DNA of 24,876 nt from Hofstenia miamia (Eukaryota > Xenacoelomorpha > Acoela). The DNA is taken from NCBI GenBank assembly GCA_004352715.1, contig SCFE01000105.1:1496541-1521416 (forward strand). Direction: 5' to 3'. Position 1 is the stretch's first letter. Each line of letters begins with the position of its first letter. Made by a program: the position numbers and the translations under genes. The notes under the pieces are model-generated. The model was not told the DNA's origin. It searched no databases and worked only from the letters and a program-made list of their open reading frames with translations. Positions 17,579-24,876 of the stretch are shown here, one piece after another.

Positions 17579-18989
17579 TCATCTCACAATTGATTGCCCT
17601 TTGTAAGCCAACTTCAACATCAATACATTCCTAGCACTGGAGCCTCTATTATGTTCCAGTGCTGTATAGCAGGCATGAAATAGTAAGGTTTTAGGCCCTA
17701 CAAAATGATCCTTTGAGAATTTATTCAACAGTCTTTTATGTATTGACTCATTTTGATTCTGAGTCTGGGCTGGCACACATTTTTTCATCATCTCAGTTGA
17801 TGTCAGCTGATCATAGAGTGGGATTATCCACTTATGCCATTTTGGATCAATGAACCTTGTTGTTTTGGAGGCTTTGCTCTCCATTCTTATATTTACACCA
17901 CCTTCCATTTGGGAAATGGATGTGTGAATCCAATTCTGAGTTTAAATTTGTCTGGTGGAATATTCCAGCCATAACTTCTTTTCTCATGCTCTCAATTAAA
18001 AGAGTTATCTGCTCATCATCTAGTTCACTTTGACAGTTGCAAGCAGAATACACTATAGCATTTTTAAAATATGAAGATAGCTGTTGGCATCTTTTCTCAA
18101 TGAGCATATTTTGACCCCTATCTTATGATTTTTTCTGATCTTGCTCAGACCNNNNNNNNNNNNNNNNNNNNNAGTTGCAAGCAGAATACACTATAGCATT
18201 TTTAAAATATGAAGATAGCTGTTGGCATCTTTTCTCAATGAGCATATTTTGACCCCTATCTTATGATTTTTTCTGATCTTGCTCAGACCAGTGAATAGCA
18301 TTTTTGCTTAGTGATTGACACAGTCGTAGTTTTTATTTGATGATCTTGACCATATATATCTGTGTCTTTTAATTTTGCATACACTGAGATGTCTCCATCT
18401 GAGATCAGCTCAGTGTAACACAAACTGCATTTCTCAACAGATCTTTGAAAAATTCTTAGAGCCTCTTCACTCTCCATTGCCCCACTGGAGCCTTCATAGT
18501 TTTTATCACATTCATGACTGGTTTGATCATCTTTGGAACATTTGTTGCAATAATTTGATAAGAATTCAAAGTCAAGTACACCTCCTGTATCCCCCTGCAA
18601 AGATGACCCCATATAAAGACGTATGACCTCTTGTGCCATGTTCCATCAAATGTAACAGTTTCTGATCTGTTTTTCATATAATATATTATTAAAAACATAC
18701 TCACATGCATTCAAACAGCTCCCTCTTGCTAGCTTTTCTGTCATATCTATTATTTTACAGACACATTCATTCCAAGAATTTTTGCTGATAGGTGGGGTGT
18801 TTTTTCATTCAATACAACATTGTAAATAGTAGCAGACATAGTTAACTGAAGATTGCATGTGGGGAATGTGGAATAAAAATGGATTTCAAAACTGGTAAAA
18901 AGTGTGATAACAGTAAACAGTATAAAGTCAATATCAAGATGCTCTCTCAACACTTTAATGTGGAGCAACAAGAGATGATGCAACGCAAG
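17579..18989 (-). pseudogene. Mutator-like (MULE) transposase, multiply frameshifted
   Basis: DDE transposase of the animal Mutator-like family, read right to left. It begins just inside the right terminal repeat. A TMSATIYNVVL segment is followed by FDGTWHKR (18636-18650, first catalytic Asp), then VLDFEFLSNYC with a C-x-x-C, GSSGAMES (18470-18493) and SDGD (18391-18402, second catalytic Asp). Next come IFHQTNLNSELDSHIHFP and GRWCKY, the conserved H/C region, and finally CVPAQTQNQNESIHKRL and DHFVGPKTLLFHA near the C-terminus. These pieces lie in at least four frames with stops between them, and a 117-bp stretch is duplicated around a gap (18035-18289). The order of motifs makes the family clear; the copy is dead. 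Confidence 0.82.
18035..18289. repeat. 117-bp identical direct duplication around a 21-N gap
   Basis: 18035-18151 and 18173-18289 are identical by eye, separated by 21 Ns (18152-18172). Same signature as the 10.0-10.6 kb duplication, so probably an unmerged contig overlap inside the transposase pseudogene. Confidence 0.9.
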
Positions 18990-19004
18990 GCATGAAGACA
19001 TGAG

Positions 19005-19193
19005 TAGTAATACCCGAGTCCATTACATTCCACAAATGACCTTTTGACTTTGGCGGGCATGTCTGGTGTGATGTAATTGTGTACTTTGGCCATCTGTATA
19101 TCTCTGACGTCATTGGACCATATTCTCTTTTGTTATAATATTTGTTGGCAAACACATTTGTTTGCAGTCTATTGTATAAAATGTAACCAATTT
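19005..19193 (-). repeat. MULE terminal inverted repeat, right
   Basis: Inverted partner of 16088-16287. It carries a perfect CRE (TGACGTCA, 19105-19112) beside a CCAAT-type ATTGG (19112-19116). The transposase remnant starts immediately inward, so this repeat would have been its promoter side. Confidence 0.78.
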
Positions 19194-19218
19194 GTTTATT
19201 TGCATATTTACGTGGCCT

Positions 19219-19395
19219 AATTTAGTTTACATACTTGTTTTTTTTATTAACATACATGACATTGGAAATATCACATTAATTTAGTTTACATACTTATTTT
19301 ACATACTTGTTTTTTTATTAACATACTTATTTTATGGAAATACCACATTAATTTAGTTTATATATTTATTTTACATACTTGTTTAAAAAAGTGGG
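19219..19395. repeat. Tandem repeat outside the right MULE end, about three units
   Basis: Three units of about 59-72 bp each begin AATTTAG (19219, 19278, 19350) and contain TTTACATACTT and ATTAACATAC. The reverse complement resembles the repeats at 21734-21850, including a shared CTAAATTAGGCCAC edge. Confidence 0.65.
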
Positions 19396-19458
19396 GTCGA
19401 AAAATATTTCCAAGTAAAAATATATATTAATAATAATATTTAATAAACGTACGTGGTN

Positions 19459-19628
19459 TACATTCCACAAATGACCTTTTGACTTTGGCGGGCATGTCTG
19501 GTGTGATGTAATTGTGTACTTTGGCCATCTGTATATCTCTGACGTCATTGGACCATATTCTCTTTTGTTATAATATTTGTTGGCAAACACATTTGTTTGC
19601 AGTCTATTGTATAAAATGTAACCAATTT
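19459..19628 (-). repeat. Second copy of the right MULE end, 170 bp identical, after a single N
   Basis: Identical by eye to 19024-19193 and begins right after an N at 19458. Sequence beyond the terminal AAATTGG edge differs between the two copies. It is either an assembly duplication or the end of another MULE copy. Confidence 0.82.
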
Positions 19629-19764
19629 TTTAAACATATTACATTACGTAGAAATTGCTAGGGGCATAATGGTGTGTTGACTGATTAAACAACTCAATCT
19701 ATATATTCACCCAAATTGTCAGATAAAATCATTATTTTCCTTTCTACGCAAATTCATTTTTCTT

Positions 19765-20199
19765 ATGGCAATGTCTATTGAAACCATAACATCTGGTACA
19801 CTTGGTAATCTATTTGATGAGTTATGTACAACTCCACCACCAGCCACCAACTATAATCTGCTAACACAAGAGATGATGGCCCCTCCTCCTGCACCTGTAA
19901 AAGAAAAACAAAGGACTCAACACAAGCAAGGACGTTCTGTAGTCAATAATAATGCAATTGTCTTCCCAATCTCCAACACTATTGAAGATGACAATGTTTT
20001 ACAAAGGTTAAATGATGTAAATTCCCAATCATCACAATGTATTTTTTCAAATGTAAGTCCTGCTAGTGAACATTCAAAAAAGCTTTGGCTAACAATCAAA
20101 GTTGAACACAAGATATGGTGTTGCAGTAAAGATTAGACTTGATAATGGTGTTTTTTATTTTCTGCCTAAATGTGACATCAGTGCATTTGGTCAAAATTA
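19765..20199 (+). pseudogene. Unrecognised ORF with a frameshifted conserved tail
   Basis: Open from the ATG at 19765 to 20136, about 120 codons. It is low in charge, with a proline-rich patch (APPPAPVKEKQ) and a segment of polar residues. The end of that frame looks wrong. From about 20110 a neighbouring frame encodes TRYGVAVKIRLDNGVFYFLP and stops after a CDISAFGQN tail (about 20199). The pattern YG-x-x-V-x-x-x-L followed by FLP occurs, in my recollection, in small proteins encoded by invertebrate mobile elements. I cannot name a function. A frameshift near 20095-20110 is the simplest reading. Confidence 0.4.
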
Positions 20200-20569
20200 A
20201 AAGGTTTTAATCAATAAAAAACTTTTTTGCAATGATGACATGGGGATTGGAAACAATGCTATTGCAAAACGTATTGTATTACAGTTTAGTAAATAGAAAA
20301 TGTATAGTTTTGCTTTCACTATTTTTTCTACATGTACTAGTTAATATGTTTGATAAATTATTACATTTTGTAAACATTAGTTTTAATATAAAAAATTTAA
20401 ATATCAATGTTTTACCTAGCTATTAATTTAACATGCAATTGACATTCAAATTTAGCATGAGGGAAGGATGATTGAAATAAAGTAATCTCTAGTTTAGTAA
20501 ATTTAATAATACTATTTATTATACAATGAGAATGTAGAAATGATTTGTACATGCTACATTAATGGTAGA
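20200..20569. other. AT-rich stretch, no gene
   Basis: Only notable item: the exact 35-bp inverted match at 20326-20360 to 15712-15746. Confidence 0.65.
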
Positions 20570-20733
20570 TTTCTAGAGATACATCTCATCACTAAGTTAA
20601 ATAAGTGTAATATTAGATAATGGATGCATGTTATGTATAATAATATAATTAGGGATAAAATAACTATATACATTTATTCACAGGTTAATATACAATACTC
20701 TAACAAATGTCCATGATCAAGAAGAATATTTAA
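20570..20733 (-). repeat. 164-bp inverted repeat, right copy (partner 14278-14441)
   Basis: Three substitutions from the left copy. Read on the minus strand it begins at the gap edge with the same C-terminal codons (LNILLDHGHLL) seen at 14278-14334, so a second copy of that gene should lie in the gap. Confidence 0.92.
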
Positions 20734-21733
20734 NNNNNNNNNNNNNNNNNNNNNNNNNNNNNNNNNNNNNNNNNNNNNNNNNNNNNNNNNNNNNNNNNNN
20801 NNNNNNNNNNNNNNNNNNNNNNNNNNNNNNNNNNNNNNNNNNNNNNNNNNNNNNNNNNNNNNNNNNNNNNNNNNNNNNNNNNNNNNNNNNNNNNNNNNNN
20901 NNNNNNNNNNNNNNNNNNNNNNNNNNNNNNNNNNNNNNNNNNNNNNNNNNNNNNNNNNNNNNNNNNNNNNNNNNNNNNNNNNNNNNNNNNNNNNNNNNNN
21001 NNNNNNNNNNNNNNNNNNNNNNNNNNNNNNNNNNNNNNNNNNNNNNNNNNNNNNNNNNNNNNNNNNNNNNNNNNNNNNNNNNNNNNNNNNNNNNNNNNNN
21101 NNNNNNNNNNNNNNNNNNNNNNNNNNNNNNNNNNNNNNNNNNNNNNNNNNNNNNNNNNNNNNNNNNNNNNNNNNNNNNNNNNNNNNNNNNNNNNNNNNNN
21201 NNNNNNNNNNNNNNNNNNNNNNNNNNNNNNNNNNNNNNNNNNNNNNNNNNNNNNNNNNNNNNNNNNNNNNNNNNNNNNNNNNNNNNNNNNNNNNNNNNNN
21301 NNNNNNNNNNNNNNNNNNNNNNNNNNNNNNNNNNNNNNNNNNNNNNNNNNNNNNNNNNNNNNNNNNNNNNNNNNNNNNNNNNNNNNNNNNNNNNNNNNNN
21401 NNNNNNNNNNNNNNNNNNNNNNNNNNNNNNNNNNNNNNNNNNNNNNNNNNNNNNNNNNNNNNNNNNNNNNNNNNNNNNNNNNNNNNNNNNNNNNNNNNNN
21501 NNNNNNNNNNNNNNNNNNNNNNNNNNNNNNNNNNNNNNNNNNNNNNNNNNNNNNNNNNNNNNNNNNNNNNNNNNNNNNNNNNNNNNNNNNNNNNNNNNNN
21601 NNNNNNNNNNNNNNNNNNNNNNNNNNNNNNNNNNNNNNNNNNNNNNNNNNNNNNNNNNNNNNNNNNNNNNNNNNNNNNNNNNNNNNNNNNNNNNNNNNNN
21701 NNNNNNNNNNNNNNNNNNNNNNNNNNNNNNNNN
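20734..21733. other. 1,000-N scaffold gap
   Basis: Exactly 1,000 Ns, a conventional placeholder length. Linkage and distance between the two sides are therefore uncertain. Confidence 0.97.
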
Positions 21734-21853
21734 AAAATGTATGTGGGAAAGTAAAAACTAAGTTAATGTGGGAAAGTAAAAACTAAAAAATGTATGTGGG
21801 AAAGTAAAAACTTAAAAAAAATGCAAACTAAATTAGGCCACATAAATAACACA
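21734..21853 (+). repeat. Tandem repeat and edge of a MULE-like end
   Basis: About three units containing ATGTGGGAAAGTAAAAACT, followed by CTAAATTAGGCCACATAAATA, which matches the edge of the 19.2-kb repeat in opposite orientation with about one or two differences. Confidence 0.65.
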
Positions 21854-21875
21854 AAAACTAGTAAAATTACATCCA

Positions 21876-21930
21876 TGACGTCAGTAAAACACCCCCCGCC
21901 AATATCCACGGCGTCTCAGGTCAAAGGCCA
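21876..21930 (+). promoter_or_regulatory. CRE plus DR1-like element
   Basis: TGACGTCA (21876-21883) is a perfect CREB/ATF consensus. AGGTCAAAGGCCA (21918-21930) is a DR1 nuclear-receptor site with one mismatch. Similar motifs occur in the MULE terminal repeats at 16.2 and 19.1 kb. Function is inferred from consensus only. Confidence 0.4.
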
Positions 21931-22056
21931 CCTCTCTCGACCAATCACAAAAAAGTGTAACAAAATGGAACCCACCTCTCGACCAATCAGAAAAAAGTGG
22001 GATGAAATGGAACCTCCTTCTCGACCAATCAGAAAAAAGTGGGATGAAACGGAACT
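21931..22056 (+). repeat. 42-bp minisatellite, three units, each with a CCAAT box
   Basis: Three 42-bp units with TCGACCAATCA at 21937, 21979 and 22021. CCAAT is placed identically in each. The stretch is followed by a CTCTCTTAATACTACTTA edge like that of the MULE repeats. Confidence 0.88.
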
Positions 22057-22118
22057 CTCTTAATACTACTTACACATGGAATCCAGGATACGTGGTTAGA
22101 CAGTAATGTTCAATATCA

Positions 22119-22625
22119 GGGTACTGGCTTAGTGGAAAACCGAGAGAATTTGTGCTCTGCGGTGATTTGAATGATTTCAATTATGCTGTCATTACACAAG
22201 AGCTATCTCTTCATATTGTGTTTACCTGTGATACAAGAGATGGTAAACAACTTGACTACATTTTTTGCAATGACCCCTATGCTTTTAGTGGTTCATCATT
22301 TGCATCAAGTAAAAGAACCGACCACAAAGTGCTTATGGCTACTCCAAAATATCATATGACAATTCCAAGAATTATACGTTTCTTTAGAGATCATAGGCAC
22401 AATAATATAATCAAGTTCAATCTTGCTCTAGATGAACAATGCTTTGATTATATTTTTCAAATCCAAGATGTTGATGAAGCTGTTAATACATTTATCCAAC
22501 ACATTTTCTATTTATATGATTATTTCTGTCCTTTACAAAAAGTGAGATGTTCCGAAAAGGACCCGATGTACATAACACCATTGGTTAAAAAACTCCTTTG
22601 CAAAAGGTACTCACTACAAAAATAA
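22119..22625 (+). pseudogene. LINE copy B APE-type endonuclease, C-terminal part
   Basis: Nicks target DNA for target-primed reverse transcription. The frame from about 22119 contains CGDLNDFN (the GDFN-like catalytic motif, 22158-22181), QLDYIFCND (about 22248-22274) and TDHK (the SDH equivalent, about 22319), in the order of the apurinic-endonuclease-like fold. The N-terminal half is missing. The frame ends at 22625 after a connector region. Confidence 0.82.
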
Positions 22626-22822
22626 AAAAAAACTCAAAGAGCCGCTCAAATTCAGTCACAAATCAATATTCTTATTCAAGACAACCTAAGGAATACTAAA
22701 GGTAAAATGGGAACTGCATCTTGGTGGAAAATGATTAATAATGATTGTTGTAAAACAAATCCGACTCATAAAATTACGCTTGCTGTTAATGTAATTAATA
22801 AATTTTATACTGAAATTTCAAC

Positions 22823-24450
22823 ATGGATAGCTATGTTCAAACTAAAACAATCACCTGTGATGACATTCCAAATATCAGCCTACACCAAGTCTACTATTCA
22901 CTATTAAATATGAAAAAATCATCACCTGGATTTGATAACTTACCGAATTGGGTTTTTGTACAAAATGCTCACAATTTGTCCGTACCAATTCACTATATAT
23001 ATAATTTGTGCATCCAAAAAGGAATTTACCCAAAATCATTTAAACTTTCTATGATTCGACCTATTCCAAAGAAATGAAAAGTCAGTGGCCCTAGTGATTT
23101 CCGTCCTATATCCATCACACCCCTTCTATCAAGAAACTTTGAAAGATTACTTTACAAATCATTCTTAAAGCAGCGATATGAAAAATGACTTAACAAAAAC
23201 CAGTTTGCCTTTAGTTAAGGAGGTTCGACTGAATCTGCTCTGCTGAAAATTATAGAAACCTGTAGGTCATTTGATGTTCTTGGTATTGATTGTATTTCTA
23301 TTCTGTCCCTAGATTTAAGTAAGGCATTTGACAGAGTTCCTCATGACTTTATTATTTCTCAGCTTCAAAAAATTCCACAATTAAATGATGCGATAATTAA
23401 CTTGTAACTGGATTTCCTGTCTGATAGATGTTAATTCACAACAATTGATGGTCAAATGTCCACAATACTCTTCACAAATTGTGGAGCTCCTCAAGGCACT
23501 ATCAATGGTCCACCATTTTTTAATGTTACTTATGATGATTTGCAATCATCAATACCTAACACCATCATGGTTAAGTTTGCAGATGATAACAATCTCATTA
23601 TAGGTATTAAGTCTGATTTNNNNNNNNNNNNNNNNNNNNNNNNNNNNNNNNNNNNNNNNNNNNNNNNNNNNNNATATATATATATATATATATGGCCAAA
23701 TGTCCACAATACTCTTCACAAATTGTGGAGTTCCTCAAGGCACTATCAATGGTCCACCATTTTTTAATGTTACTTATGATGATTTACAATCATCAATACC
23801 TAACACCATCATGGTTAAGTTTGCAGATGATAACAATCTCATTATAGGTATTAAGTCTGATTTTGATCCTACAACAGAATTGATGGATATGTGCAGAACT
23901 GGTGCCATGAGCATGATTTCAGACTTAATGTTGATAAGACAAAGCAACTGATTATTCCATTGAAGGTAAGTCCTGTGTGTCCAACTTTTTTCTAGTTGCA
24001 TTTTGGGAGTCACATTTGATGAAAAGCTATGTTTTAATGAGCATGTTGAAAAACTATTAAATCGTGTTAATACTGATCTGTACTTGCCTCGTAGACTTAA
24101 GGATATTCAAATAAACAGCTCTTTATTGTATGATTCTCTTATAATGAGTAAACTACGGTATTGCTGCAATGTATAGCGAAGCTGCTCAAATGCTCTAAAA
24201 CAAAAAATAGATTGTTTTCAAAGAAAAGCTGTTAGGATTAAAGGGATTACAGAATATACTTCAATTGATAATGTTATTCAATTTAGTGACAATTCTTTAT
24301 ATAAAGATATTATTAATAATGATAATCATCTTGCTGGAATTATTCCAGAACGTCAGCCATATGCGTTAGAAAGACTTCGAAAAACCACCAAAAGCACAAA
24401 AACATCTGCATAGAAAATTTGAGAAGTGTTCCCCAGTCGATGTTATTCAT
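22823..24450 (+). pseudogene. LINE copy B reverse transcriptase, many stops
   Basis: Motifs in order: SSPGFDNLPNWV (fingers, near 22920), PKSFKLSMIRPIPKK, SDFRPISITPLL, LSLDLSKAFDRVPHDFI (first catalytic Asp), GAPQGT and KFADDNN (catalytic Asp pair). Stops occur after the PIPKK segment (23075-23077) and near 23186, 23215 and 23405. Sequence 23453-23619 is repeated with at least two substitutions at 23697-23863. The C-terminal part after 23930 has small deletions relative to copy A, so its frame is lost. Confidence 0.85.
23453..23871 (+). repeat. Near-identical duplication around a 54-N gap and AT microsatellite
   Basis: The left copy ends at the gap (23620-23673); the right copy follows (AT)n at 23674-23692. 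They differ at a few sites (GAGCTCC versus GAGTTCC, TTTGCAA versus TTTACAA), so they may be alleles or two LINE copies rather than the same read. Confidence 0.8.
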
Positions 24451-24515
24451 CTATTAATAAGATATTTTGATATGTTTCAAAATATTTAATAAAACATTTA
24501 TTATATATATATATA

Positions 24516-24876
24516 GATTATAGATTATAGATTAAAGATTATCGGCATGAGTTACTGAGATGTGTGATTCATGAAGCCGCATTCAGTCGAACACGTTTAT
24601 AAGAAACGCGACTGTAAGAAAAACTCGGCTGTGAAAAAACTTCATTTCGAACCCTCACTTCACACTTGAAGCTATAGTCATGATACACTGCAAAAACAAA
24701 AAGTAGTGTACTGTACTGAGTACAAATACAAATATTTATATTTACTGCATTTGTTTATAATAGCAAACAATTGCCCTATATAATTTATGTACAATATTTA
24801 TTTCAATATTATTCATATTTAATGTGTACAGCATACAGAAGAATTTTGCGAGTAACCAAGTGTAAATAATTGCCTG
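24516..24876. other. Unassigned 3' flank, with an AGATTAT repeat and a possible pogo-like end
   Basis: 24516-24541 has an AGATTAT-type 7-bp repeat, about three and a half units. At 24586, CAGTCGAACACGTTTATAAG loosely resembles pogo/Tigger terminal repeats. No ORF is seen. Confidence 0.4.

Larger units (their letters stand above)
22075..24515 (+). mobile_element. LINE copy B (5' truncated, decayed, gapped)
   Basis: Same family as copy A. It begins within the endonuclease domain, so the 5' part is missing, and runs through RT to a 3' UTR with AATAAA near 24488 and an (AT)n tail (about 24503-24515). It is interrupted by many stops and by a gap (23620-23673) whose two sides carry overlapping but not identical sequence. 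Confidence 0.88.

Noticed and set aside
19765-20136. Host gene exon
   Set aside because: No splice-bounded structure seen and it lies within a repeat-rich element; the coding tail continues in another frame without an intron signal.
21794-22063. Plus-strand ORF with Ser-Arg-Pro-Ile-Arg repeats
   Set aside because: Same artefact from the CCAAT minisatellite; no other protein-like feature.

Overview
This window is a stack of eukaryotic transposable elements and virus-derived sequence with no recognisable host gene. It is AT-rich and contains microsatellites, minisatellites and assembly gaps. The families present (CR1/L2-like LINE, Ty3/Gypsy LTR element, Maverick/Polinton, animal-type Mutator-like transposon) point to an invertebrate metazoan. 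Runs of AGGTCA half-sites near 17.03-17.06 kb recall bivalve intergenic DNA, but that is only an impression; no host gene fixes the taxon.

Left part (1-8227). A LINE on the + strand is cut in two: its reverse transcriptase core is at 1-257 and its 3' end at 7385-8025. Between them lies one Ty3/Gypsy-type LTR retrotransposon (258-7384) flanked by a 4-bp CCAT duplication. It has a 1,123-bp 5' LTR, a primer-binding site, gag, protease, RT, RNase H and integrase, all broken by stops and frameshifts, and a 3' LTR cut down to its last 119 bp. The LINE's 3' tail in turn abuts a minus-strand adenovirus-type protease fragment (8027-8227). The order of events is therefore Maverick, then LINE, then LTR element.

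Middle (8027-13499, minus strand). This is a compact co-directional gene block of a Maverick/Polinton (adintovirus-like) element. Read right to left it has an A32/FtsK-type packaging ATPase, a small conserved protein, an unknown protein, a retroviral-type integrase (362 codons, D-D-E intact), a small basic core-like protein, a major-capsid-like protein, an unrecognised fragment and the protease. No DNA polymerase B is visible; it would lie outside the window or be lost. Several genes are broken, often close to homopolymer tracts.

Right part (13.5-20.7 kb). After an AT microsatellite and a 42-bp minisatellite comes AT-rich DNA with inverted repeats nested around a decayed Mutator-like (MULE) transposase (17579-18989, minus). 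The inner terminal inverted repeats (16088-16287 and 19005-19193) carry CRE-like and nuclear-receptor-like motifs. A second LINE family's 3' end (about 16288-16745) and three decayed unknown ORFs are also here.

End (20734-24876). A 1,000-N scaffold gap is followed by MULE-end-like tandem repeats with three CCAAT boxes spaced 42 bp apart, then another broken copy of the first LINE (22075-24515), then unassigned sequence. Several gaps are flanked by identical duplicated sequence, which looks like unmerged contig overlap rather than biology.
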